Below, in pieces: positions 8,075 through 14,012 of a DNA stretch of 51,718 nt (positions within the stretch are counted from its first letter, which is position 1; each line of letters starts with the position of its first letter). Source of the DNA: Bacillota bacterium. Its GTDB lineage: Bacteria; Bacillota; Clostridia; Acetivibrionales; JAMNXU01. The position numbers and the translations under genes were made by a program. The stretch is from contig JAMNXU010000015.1 in NCBI GenBank assembly GCA_023623175.1, positions 1 through 51,718 on the forward strand, read 5' to 3'. Under the pieces are notes generated by a model that was given only the letters and a program-made list of their open reading frames with translations, ran no database searches and was not told the DNA's origin.

Positions 8075-8103
8075 TTGACACCCCACTCCACAAATGGTAG
8101 AAT
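8075..8103 (+). promoter_or_regulatory. Plus-strand promoter P2
   Basis: Perfect TTGACA (8075-8080), 17-nt spacer, TAGAAT (8098-8103). A 6-bp inverted repeat, ACTCCA (8084-8089) and TGGAGT (8103-8108), brackets the -10. The sequence from the -10 to the terminator matches P1 closely (TGGA, then TGGTGTT, then a G/C-rich hairpin). The transcript would be about 30 nt. Confidence 0.6.
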
Positions 8104-8119
8104 GGAGTTGGTGTTATTG

Positions 8120-8140
8120 CGGCTTTTTAAGCCGTTTTTT
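8120..8140 (+). terminator. Terminator just downstream of P2
   Basis: CGGCTT (8120-8125), a 3-nt loop, AAGCCG (8129-8134) and six T. It overlaps the stop codon of the minus-strand gene ending at 8127. Confidence 0.6.
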
Positions 8141-8330
8141 CTTTCTCTACAATTTCTACTTCCCATGGGCCATATACGCCCCAGGTTCCCCGGATAGCCA
8201 ACAGACCATACCTGCCAATTGCATCAACTTTGCCGATGTGTCCATTTGCCTTGATACGTACCATTGTACCAACCTTGATGTCTCCTATGCTGTCACGCAT
8301 ACCGAAAATTTCGTTCAACGTTTTTGTCAC
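8127..8330 (-). CDS. Small SH3/KOW-like phage protein
   Basis: A 67-residue protein with GTMVRIKANGHIGKVDAIGR (about 21-40) followed by beta-rich sequence ending VEIVEKEKTA, suggesting a small SH3-like or KOW-type barrel. It starts at GTG 8330 behind AGGAGGGG. Function unknown. It overlaps the gene starting at 8454 by 38 nt in another frame. Confidence 0.6.
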   Translation of the reverse strand: MTKTLNEIFGMRDSIGDIKVGTMVRIKANGHIGKVDAIGRYGLLAIRGTWGVYGPWEVEIVEKEKTA

Positions 8331-8454
8331 GTTTCTTCCCCTCCTTTACTATGTCCACAACCCTGCCATCATGGATTACAATTGCATATCCCATCTGCCA
8401 AAGCAACACGCAGTCGTTCAAGGTCACGGGCGTCGGGATTTGCTTTTTCTTCAT
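8293..8454 (-). CDS. 53-residue phage protein, overlapping both neighbours
   Basis: The frame from ATG 8454 encodes a protein beginning MKKKQIPTPVTLNDCVLLWQ and continuing MGYAIVIHDGRVVDIVKEGK, then a basic tail. AAAGGGG lies 8 nt before the ATG. The sequence looks protein-like (a helix followed by a beta hairpin). It overlaps the upstream Cys-rich gene by 86 nt and the downstream one by 38 nt, each in a different frame. Function unknown. Confidence 0.55.
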   Translation of the reverse strand: MKKKQIPTPVTLNDCVLLWQMGYAIVIHDGRVVDIVKEGKKRDKNVERNFRYA

Positions 8455-8578
8455 AATTCACACCCCTTTCCTCGAATTCTCCGCAATTATCATCTTGTTT
8501 TGATTGCATTTTCCAATTGTCATAGCCCAAAACACAATGTCCGTCCCAGTCGTATTTGCAGATATGACATCTTGACAT
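8369..8578 (-). CDS. Cysteine-rich small phage protein
   Basis: A 69-residue protein starting MSRCHICKYDWDGHCVLGYD, with Cys at 4, 7, 15 and 32 in a pattern typical of small metal-binding phage proteins, and two more Cys near the C-terminus (GICNCNP). AAAGGAG precedes the ATG at 8578. The last third overlaps another gene in a second frame, so the native stop of this fold may have been lost. Function unknown. Confidence 0.55.
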   Translation of the reverse strand: MSRCHICKYDWDGHCVLGYDNWKMQSKQDDNCGEFEERGVNYEEKANPDARDLERLRVALADGICNCNP

Positions 8579-8593
8579 GCCTTTACGCTCCTT

Positions 8594-9367
8594 TCAGGCA
8601 ATTTTGCCTTTGTAATAGTTAACCTGGTAACCGCGTTCAATAAGTTTGTGAGCTAACCAATCCAGGCCACGTGTTGTCATGAATAGCTGACTGCGCTCAA
8701 TGATAACATCACCCTTCTTTATAGGATTTTGCTTTACAACGAAATGGCTTTTGTACTCCTGGTATGGCAGATAACTATCGCCTTTCTTGTAGATAATTTT
8801 TTCGAGTACAAGCAATTTAAAGAGGTTGTTCTGCCCAACGCCCTTTATATCAAGGATTTTAGCAACCTCATTCATAGTGAGGCATCCGGAAGCATCCATA
8901 AGGATGTCATATGATTGGGCTTTGGGTTCAAGGGCGAGTCTCCTTTGGCGTTCCTGCTTAAGTTCCATGGCAAGCCGAATAATGGTATCGGGATCAGTTA
9001 ATACCTCCTCGATCTTTTGAGGGGTAAGATATCCTCCGTGCTTGCGGATCGAGGGGATGACTTCATGTGTTATCCAACGCTTGAATGCTTTGGCTTCGGG
9101 TTTGCGGCTTTTTAATACCAAAGCATACAAGCCAGCCTCTGAAACAATTATTACTTGTTGTTTTCCTCCAGGGGTGTCGACAATGTCTATACCCTTTTCA
9201 TCGTCGTCCAACCCTTCTGTATCACTTCTGCCTTTGCCGTGTACCGCTTCTGATGTATTAAGGCCTAAAATGTTGCATACATCAGCAGCCACAAACCAAG
9301 GCTCTCCGTCCTTTTCTATTACACGGACCTGCTTTTGGTTATAGTGGAATGGGATTATGTTAGACAC
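8594..9367 (-). CDS. Phage antirepressor (BRO-N + KilAC)
   Basis: Residues 1-112 form a BRO-N/Bro-like DNA-binding domain (VRVIEKDGEPWFVAADVCNI, then SEAGLYALVLKSRKPEAKAF and WITHEVIPSIRKHGGY). Residues about 130-250 form a KilAC-type C-terminal domain (LTMNEVAKILDIKGVGQNNL, then TTRGLDWLAHKLIERG). Such antirepressors counter the CI-type repressor and favour lytic growth. A plus-strand promoter (P3) starts just before its own start region. Confidence 0.88.
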   Translation of the reverse strand: MSNIIPFHYNQKQVRVIEKDGEPWFVAADVCNILGLNTSEAVHGKGRSDTEGLDDDEKGIDIVDTPGGKQQVIIVSEAGLYALVLKSRKPEAKAFKRWITHEVIPSIRKHGGYLTPQKIEEVLTDPDTIIRLAMELKQERQRRLALEPKAQSYDILMDASGCLTMNEVAKILDIKGVGQNNLFKLLVLEKIIYKKGDSYLPYQEYKSHFVVKQNPIKKGDVIIERSQLFMTTRGLDWLAHKLIERGYQVNYYKGKIA

Positions 9368-9381
9368 GGTTTCCTCCTTTC

Positions 9382-9410
9382 TTGTCTTATTTTCCTTTAC
9401 GCTGTAAAAT
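9382..9410 (+). promoter_or_regulatory. Plus-strand promoter P3
   Basis: TTGTCT (9382-9387), 17-nt spacer, TAAAAT (9405-9410), expected start near 9417. A 7-bp inverted repeat, CCTTTAC (9394-9400) and GTAAAGG (9417-9423), brackets the -10. It drives the 60-residue gene at 9448. Confidence 0.6.
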
Positions 9411-9416
9411 TTTCTT

Positions 9417-9652
9417 GTAAAGGGGCTAATTATAGGAGAGTGATATCATGTCTGAAAGTGCTCGCTATGATCAAACCCCTGAAGTTATAGCTAAAGAAAT
9501 TCTCATTGCATACTTGTCAAAACAAGGAGTTGCTGGCCCTGATTGGCAAAGTATTGCTGATACTATTTGCTTTCTATATGACAAAATTCATAAACAAGTA
9601 ATAAAGTCTTTGAGAGAAAACTATAAATAAATTAATCAATTAGCCCCTTTAC
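9417..9652. repeat. 14-bp perfect inverted repeat enclosing a small gene
   Basis: GTAAAGGGGCTAAT (9417-9430) and its exact complement ATTAGCCCCTTTAC (9639-9652) flank the gene at 9448-9630. The left arm begins at the expected transcription start of P3, so the mRNA ends could pair into a panhandle. The right arm is also the 3' end of the minus-strand gene 9632-9799. Confidence 0.85.
9448..9630 (+). CDS. 60-residue unknown protein, against the phage operon
   Basis: A small protein starting MSESARYDQTPEVIAKEILI, predicted mostly helical, with a single Cys. It has its own promoter P3 and AGGAGAG before the ATG. It is transcribed opposite to the surrounding lytic operon, as moron genes of lysogens are. 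No family recognised. Confidence 0.65.
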   Translation: MSESARYDQTPEVIAKEILIAYLSKQGVAGPDWQSIADTICFLYDKIHKQVIKSLRENYK

Positions 9653-9799
9653 TTTCTCACAAATTGCTAAAATCTGAGCAGATAGTTTTATAGCATTATT
9701 AATTCTGTCGTAAATCGGAAGCCTTGACGCCATATTTTCGTCTTGCAGTTTTTGTAATTCACGTATTTGCTCTTGTAATACTGATTTAATATCCAACAC
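9632..9799 (-). CDS. 55-residue helical phage protein
   Basis: From GTG 9799 (or TTG 9796), behind GAGGTG, the frame encodes an amphipathic helical protein, L-D-I-K-S-V-L-Q-E-Q and then IRELQKLQDEN, ending EKVKGLID. Both starts are in the same frame. It is convergent with the 9448 gene, the stops being 1 nt apart. Function unknown. Confidence 0.55.
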   Translation of the reverse strand: MLDIKSVLQEQIRELQKLQDENMASRLPIYDRINNAIKLSAQILAICEKVKGLID

Positions 9800-9839
9800 A
9801 TTTCACCTCACTTTCTTTTCATTTAACCGTTATCTCTGT

Positions 9840-9933
9840 CCTGCTTTCTCGTTCTTCGGGCTCGCCTTCCGGGTCGTCGCCGCCTGTTCAACGGTACTTG
9901 CAGGCTCTGTATTCGGTTTTCAAGGTACAGTGC
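9840..9933 (-). repeat. Direct repeat, copy A (about 90 nt)
   Basis: This segment shares a long near-identical core (TCGTTCTTCGGGCTCGCCTT onward, through GTTCAACGGTACTTGCAG) and a similar end (CAAGGT, then CA-TGC) with 10965-11054. It lies in the gap between the HTH gene and the 55-residue gene. G/C-rich stems are possible, so on the minus strand it may be a structured RNA. No known family recognised. Confidence 0.85.
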
Positions 9934-9949
9934 TTTTTATAAACTTCCT

Positions 9950-10183
9950 TTATGCCTCTATCCTTCTGAGTTTCCCGTATTGAAGTACTTTTTCATTGTC
10001 GTCTGACCGAATATTTTCAAGGGCTTTCTTTTTTAGAAATTCATCAACCTGCTCAACATCAAAGATGTACCTGTTGCCGGATTTGAAATGTGGAATTCGC
10101 CCCGCCCGGGCTTCGGTATAGAGAAAGTGTTTTGATACTCCAAGGTACTCGGCAGCTTCTTTGATTAGCATTCTTTTTGGCAT
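9950..10183 (-). CDS. Excisionase-like helix-turn-helix protein
   Basis: A 77-residue protein. MLIKEAAEYLGVSKHFLYTE (about 5-24), then ARAGRIPHFKSGNRYIFD and VDEFLKKK match the excisionase/MerR-like HTH_17 domain. Such proteins act as phage Xis or small regulators. AAGGGGG before ATG 10183 sets the start; the longer frame has no site. It lies in the early lytic operon, which suits an excisionase needed on induction, though the role is not proven. Confidence 0.8.
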   Translation of the reverse strand: MPKRMLIKEAAEYLGVSKHFLYTEARAGRIPHFKSGNRYIFDVEQVDEFLKKKALENIRSDDNEKVLQYGKLRRIEA

Positions 10184-10198
10184 AATTGACCCCCTTTC

Positions 10199-10242
10199 TT
10201 GTTTTGTCCTCCCTTGGATGGTAAAATTTTGTTGAAGGGAGG
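10199..10242 (+). promoter_or_regulatory. Plus-strand promoter P4
   Basis: TTGTTT (10199-10204), 17-nt spacer, TAAAAT (10222-10227), start expected near 10234. An 8-bp inverted repeat, CCTCCCTT (10208-10215) and AAGGGAGG (10235-10242), brackets the -10; its right arm is the ribosome site of the next gene. The 5' leader would be only about 16 nt. Confidence 0.6.
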
Positions 10243-10249
10243 TAAAAAT

Positions 10250-10747
10250 ATGACTGATTATCAAAAGCAAATATTAACTGATCTTTACAATCGATATAAG
10301 GAAGGCAAAGATGGAGCCTCAATCTGGTTTTCAGGAATGTCGTACGAGGAAAAACAATGCTTTATCCATATTTATGCTCGTGGTTCAGGCTTTGTTGGAT
10401 TACGCATAACTGCTGATGGTATTGATTTAGTAGAAAATGACTTTTCCGTTCCTTCTGTAGCTCCGGTAATACAAGGGAATAACAGTATTTTTGTACACGG
10501 CTCTAATAACGTAATTGCTAATAACTACAGTAAGATATCTCTTGAAGTTGAGAATTCAAAATTACCCGATGAAATTAAATCGCTTATTGAAACGCTTCTC
10601 CAGGAACTGCAAAATCCTAATTTAAATAAAGCTGAAAAAGATAATAAAATTAAGCAATTTTTACTCGATATATCATCGGGTACTTTATCAGGATTGGCGG
10701 TTGAAGGCTTAGTTTTTCTCATTTCTTCTCTTTTTGCTCACCTTTAA
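10250..10747 (+). CDS. Moron-like unknown protein with C-terminal hydrophobic segment
   Basis: A 165-residue protein starting MTDYQKQILTDLYNRYKEGK. The middle has a short beta-rich stretch, IQGNNSIFVHGSNNVIANNY, followed by a charged helical region and a hydrophobic C-terminus (GTLSGLAVEGLVFLISSLFA) that may be one membrane segment. It has its own promoter P4, a ribosome site and a strong terminator inside the opposite gene, the layout of a phage moron expressed in the lysogen. Superinfection exclusion or host defence is a guess. No family recognised. Confidence 0.75.
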   Translation: MTDYQKQILTDLYNRYKEGKDGASIWFSGMSYEEKQCFIHIYARGSGFVGLRITADGIDLVENDFSVPSVAPVIQGNNSIFVHGSNNVIANNYSKISLEVENSKLPDEIKSLIETLLQELQNPNLNKAEKDNKIKQFLLDISSGTLSGLAVEGLVFLISSLFAHL

Positions 10748-10939
10748 TCGCAACATAGAGAACCAGTACTCTATAAGTTCTTTCAGAGTGCTGGTTCCAA
10801 CTTTTTCTATTGGAATCACATCATTTAATAGTTGCCCGCTTACTTTATGAAGCCCAACGTGCTTTAATCTGAACATTTTTTTAACGATAACCAATCGATA
10901 TTTCTCATTGTTAATTGTGAAATCAACATATATTTCCAC
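10709..10939 (-). CDS. 76-residue unknown phage protein
   Basis: Starts at GTG 10939 behind AGAGGTG, encoding MEIYVDFTINNEKYRLVIVK and a basic C-terminus rich in Lys and Arg. It follows the Cro-like gene and repeat copy B in the early operon. Its 3' end overlaps the convergent 10250-10747 gene by 39 nt. Function unknown. Confidence 0.55.
   Translation of the reverse strand: MEIYVDFTINNEKYRLVIVKKMFRLKHVGLHKVSGQLLNDVIPIEKVGTSTLKELIEYWFSMLRLKVSKKRRNEKN
10760..10806 (+). terminator. Terminator of the moron-like gene
   Basis: GAACCAGTACTCT (10760-10772) pairs with AGAGTGCTGGTTC (10785-10797), followed by TTTTT at 10802. It lies within the coding region of the opposite gene. Confidence 0.75.
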
Positions 10940-10964
10940 GCTATCACCTCTTGTTTTTCTTTCC

Positions 10965-11054
10965 CCTGCTTCTCGTTCTTCGGGCTCGCCTTCCGGGTCG
11001 TCGCCTGTTCAACGGTACTTGCAGTTTCTCTATGCAGTTGTCAAGGTTCAATGC
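10965..11054 (-). repeat. Direct repeat, copy B
   Basis: The second copy of the element at 9840-9933, in the same orientation and again in an intercistronic gap of the minus-strand operon, here between the Cro-like gene and the 76-residue gene. It lacks one GCC triplet and differs most near TTTCTCTATGCAGTTG. Confidence 0.85.
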
Positions 11055-11069
11055 CGATTAAGGTTTTCA

Positions 11070-11276
11070 TCACGCCAATTTGTTATGTGGGATAAACTTT
11101 TCCGGGGATACGTCTAATGCAGAACAAATTTTGGCCAAATCCTCAGCATATATCTTTCTTTTGCCGTTCATCATAGCACTAAATTTTTTAGGGTCGTATC
11201 CGGCTTTTTCAGCAACTTTTCCTTGCTTCAAACCCAAATCATTGATATATGATTTGATGCGTTTGTAAACTTCCAT
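11070..11276 (-). CDS. Cro-like XRE-family repressor
   Basis: A 68-residue single-domain HTH protein: LGLKQGKVAEKAGYDPKKFS, then AMMNGKRKIYAEDLAKICSAL. It is the first gene leftward from the divergent switch and so takes the place of Cro. Its promoter (TTGACA 11343-11338, 17-nt spacer, TATCAT 11320-11315) carries an operator-like repeat in the spacer, so it should be shut off by the opposing repressor. Confidence 0.85.
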   Translation of the reverse strand: MEVYKRIKSYINDLGLKQGKVAEKAGYDPKKFSAMMNGKRKIYAEDLAKICSALDVSPEKFIPHNKLA

Positions 11277-11289
11277 GACCTCACTCCTT

Positions 11290-11403
11290 TCTCAGAATTT
11301 CTGAGGACACTTTAATGATATCTCAATATTTCTGAGATGTCAAGAAAAAATTTCAGTATTTCTGAGAAAATATATTTACAAATCTCAGCATTTCTTGTAA
11401 AAT
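11290..11403. promoter_or_regulatory. Lysis-lysogeny switch: two divergent promoters and four operators
   Basis: Four related sites occur: CTCAGAATTTCTGAG (11291-11305), ATCTCAATATTTCTGAGAT (11320-11338), TTTCAGTATTTCTGAGAAA (11351-11369) and a decayed TCTCAGCATTTCTTG (11383-11397). Their centres are about 30-32 bp apart, three helical turns. The leftward promoter is TTGACA/TATCAT on the minus strand (11343-11315), the rightward one TTTACA (11375-11380)/TAAAAT (11398-11403). Each spacer is 17 bp and holds one operator (second and fourth). Confidence 0.88.
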
Positions 11404-11425
11404 ACATTTACTGGGAGGTGATAAA

Positions 11426-11785
11426 ATGACGAAAAATATGAATGAATCAAAGGAATTCAGGGTTAAATTGGGTGAAAATATCAGAAAAGCAAGGTTAAAA
11501 ATGGGATTAACTCAAGCTCAGTTAGCAGAAATGTTAGGTAAAAGCGATAATGTGATAACCAATTGGGAAAAAGGCACCAATCGTCCAGACGCTGACATGA
11601 TTGAAAAGTTATGTAATATATTAAACATATCACCGAATGAACTATTAAATTGGGAAAAGCCTACCTATACTCCTACCACCATAGCAGCACATATCCCAGA
11701 AGGCGTTGAACTCACCGAAGAAGACATGAAGCAAATCAATGACTTCATTCAGTTCATCATATCAAAGAAAAAAGAACAAAAGTGA
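11426..11785 (+). CDS. CI-like XRE-family repressor
   Basis: A 119-residue protein. Its N-terminal HTH (about residues 16-70) reads LGENIRKARLKMGLTQAQLA, then EMLGKSDNVITNWEKG. The short C-terminal part is Glu-rich and ends EQK, with no LexA/CI-type peptidase domain. It is therefore not self-cleaved by RecA and would be relieved by the ImmA-type protease next door or by the antirepressor. GGGAGGTG precedes the ATG. Its promoter lies in the operator region. Confidence 0.85.
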   Translation: MTKNMNESKEFRVKLGENIRKARLKMGLTQAQLAEMLGKSDNVITNWEKGTNRPDADMIEKLCNILNISPNELLNWEKPTYTPTTIAAHIPEGVELTEEDMKQINDFIQFIISKKKEQK

Positions 11786-12239
11786 GGCGATACGCTTTGC
11801 TTCATGAAGAAATCTTGGCTGAGGCCGAAAAGGAAGGAATAAGCGTATACAAAAGAGATATTGGAGCGTTGAAAGGCTTATGCGTAGACGAAAATATAGT
11901 CCTAAGTTCCTCAATCGAAACATTTTCTGAAATGGCGTGCGTACTGGCCGAAGAACTCGGACACTATTACACCACAGTTGGAAACATCTTGGATCAGAGC
12001 AAAGCAGAAAACAGAAAGCAAGAGCGCAGGCATCTAAACAAGGCATCAGAAACAGATATGAGCTGGCTGAATACCTTGGCGTATCTGAAAGATTTGTGGA
12101 GGAAGCAATAGAATACTACCAAGGAAAATACGGTATTTATCATAAAGTCGATAATTACATAATTTATTTTGAACCCTTAGGTATATTTGAGGATTTAATG
12201 GAGTGTGATGCATATGGCCTCGATAAGAAAGAGAGGTAA
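11782..12239 (+). pseudogene. immA: ImmA/IrrE-type metalloprotease, broken by deletion and frameshift
   Basis: It starts GTG 11782, overlapping the repressor stop. The first frame gives the family N-terminus and the zinc motif in CVLAEELGHYYTTVGNIL, then leaves the family at about 12020 and stops at 12111. The C-terminal family segment, NRYELAEYLGVSERFVEEAI onward to YIIYFEPLGIFEDL, continues in another frame to 12239. About 20 residues expected between ENRKQER and NRYELAEYL are missing. So a roughly 60-nt deletion plus frame change has broken it. In intact elements ImmA cleaves the repressor on DNA damage. Confidence 0.8.
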
Positions 12240-13617
12240 AAATTCGTATCAGATAATTGTTTCATGTGGGTATGATATAAATAATAAAAAATTGACCAAA
12301 ACAAAAACGGTAAAACGCCCACCAGGTATGACGGACAAGCAGTGGGAGAAGGAACTTCAAAAGATTGCCCTTGAGTTTGAAAGGCGAGTTGAAACAGGGC
12401 AATATATGGATGGCTGCAAAATGACCTTTGCAGAATTGGCTGAATATTGGATTACAAAATACGCAGAGTCTGAGCTTGAACCAAAAACTGTACAAAGGTA
12501 TAAAGAACTGCTTAACACAAGAATTTTGCCGGCAATTGGACATATCAGGGCTGACAAAGTTCAACCCACGCATTTGCTTGATTTTTATGATAATTTAAGG
12601 GAAGAAGGCATTCGCTTAGATGAGAAATATATTGCAACACCCGCATTTCTAAAGATATATAGGGAAGAAATAATGACCCAAAGAAAGCTTATGGAACTTG
12701 TGGGAATTTCGGAAAGCACAGCTTCCCGTATTGTAAATGGAAAAACTATAATGCGTAAAACAGCGCAAAAAATAAGCGAGGCGTTAGGGATTGAATTTAA
12801 GTTGCTCTTTAAACCTGACGGTGAACCTGGTAAACTATCAGATAACACGATTTCCCATCATCATAAATTAATTAGTTCAATCTTTCAGGACGCCGTTGAA
12901 TGGCAATTGCTTTCGAGCAATCCTGCCCAAAAAATTAAAGCTCCTTCATTTAAAAGAAAACCAATAAAATACTACGATGACGAACAGATAAAAGAATTGT
13001 TGAAAGCTATTGATAAAGAAGAGCTCAAATATAAAGTAATGGTAATATTGCTTATTTTCGTAGGAATGCGCATAGGTGAACTAATGGGCTTGGATTGGCC
13101 CGATATCGATTTTGAAAAGAATACAATCCATATTAACAAAGCAAGTCAGTATCTACCCGGTATGGGAACATTTGAAAAAGAAACAAAGACAGAATCATCT
13201 ATAAGAGATGTCATTGTGCCGGATTTTGTAATGACGCTTTTAAAAGAATATCGTAAATGGTGGCTTGAGCAGCGTATGGCATGTGGCGATATGTGGAAGG
13301 GTTCAAACAGACTTTTTGTAACTTGGGACGGAAGACCAATGTATCCATATACGCTTACCAAGTGGTTTCCTAAATTCTTAAAAAAACATAATTTGCCTCA
13401 TATAACACCCCATGGATTGCGTCACTCCATGGCATCACTACTTGGAGCAAAAGGAATGGATGTTGCAGCAGTGAGTAAAAGGCTTGGTCATGCAAAAATA
13501 TCAACAACTCTTGACATATATACGCATGTCTTCAAGAAAGCTGATAAAGTAGCAAGCGAAGTACTTGAAAAAACTTTGCTTAATGATTTCGATGAAAGTA
13601 ACTCTTTACATCTATAG
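12214..13617 (+). CDS. int: Tyrosine integrase with an internal HTH insertion
   Basis: Begins MASIRKRGKNSYQI, an AP2-like arm-binding domain, followed by a SAM-like core-binding domain (about 70-230) and a catalytic domain. Catalytic residues visible are Arg in VGMRIGELMGLDW, Lys in ETKTESSIRDV, HGLRHSMAS, LGHAKISTT and Tyr in DIYTHVF. An XRE-type HTH (RKLMELVGISESTASRIVNG, about residues 157-177 and on to about 198) is inserted within the core-binding domain. ATG 12214 is chosen because GGAG lies 10 nt upstream. It faces tRNA-Arg. Confidence 0.92.
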   Translation: MASIRKRGKNSYQIIVSCGYDINNKKLTKTKTVKRPPGMTDKQWEKELQKIALEFERRVETGQYMDGCKMTFAELAEYWITKYAESELEPKTVQRYKELLNTRILPAIGHIRADKVQPTHLLDFYDNLREEGIRLDEKYIATPAFLKIYREEIMTQRKLMELVGISESTASRIVNGKTIMRKTAQKISEALGIEFKLLFKPDGEPGKLSDNTISHHHKLISSIFQDAVEWQLLSSNPAQKIKAPSFKRKPIKYYDDEQIKELLKAIDKEELKYKVMVILLIFVGMRIGELMGLDWPDIDFEKNTIHINKASQYLPGMGTFEKETKTESSIRDVIVPDFVMTLLKEYRKWWLEQRMACGDMWKGSNRLFVTWDGRPMYPYTLTKWFPKFLKKHNLPHITPHGLRHSMASLLGAKGMDVAAVSKRLGHAKISTTLDIYTHVFKKADKVASEVLEKTLLNDFDESNSLHL

Positions 13618-13716
13618 AATTTTTCATATTTCTTTATATCTTATTGTGTCTCTTTTTACCAATAGTAGCCAAATAGTTGCCATAATGGTATTATGTAAAC
13701 ATATGGAAGAATATAG

Positions 13717-13752
13717 TAAAACCCTACAAGCTTACTGCCTGTAGGGTTTTAT
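13717..13752. terminator. Bidirectional terminator between integrase and tRNA-Arg
   Basis: AAAACCCTACAAGC and GCCTGTAGGGTTTT form a hairpin with A and T tracts on both sides, so it can end the integrase and tRNA transcripts. Confidence 0.8.
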
Positions 13753-13753
13753 T

Positions 13754-13830
<77 letters not shown>

Positions 13831-13837
13831 ATTTACC

Positions 13838-13911
13838 TGGAGCGGGTGATGGGAATCGAACCCACGCAATCAGCTTGGAAGGCTGATGTTCTACCATTGA
13901 ACTACACCCGC
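13838..13911 (-). tRNA. tRNA-Gly(TCC)
   Basis: Cloverleaf GCGGGTG through a GTGGGTTCGATTCCCAT T arm to CCA; anticodon loop CTTCCAA gives TCC. It is 7 nt upstream of tRNA-Arg and transcribed with it. Confidence 0.95.
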
Positions 13912-13944
13912 AACACTGTCAGCTTCATACCGCTGACTTTAACT

Positions 13945-13973
13945 ATTATACAGGCGGCAAATTCTTTTGTCAA
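13945..13973 (-). promoter_or_regulatory. Promoter of the tRNA-Gly/tRNA-Arg pair
   Basis: On the minus strand, TTGACA (13973-13968), 17-nt spacer and TATAAT (13950-13945), a consensus sigma-A promoter 33 nt upstream of the tRNA-Gly gene. Confidence 0.85.
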
Positions 13974-14012
13974 CAAAATGTTCGCACATGTTCCTTTAAA
14001 TCTTATTACGCT

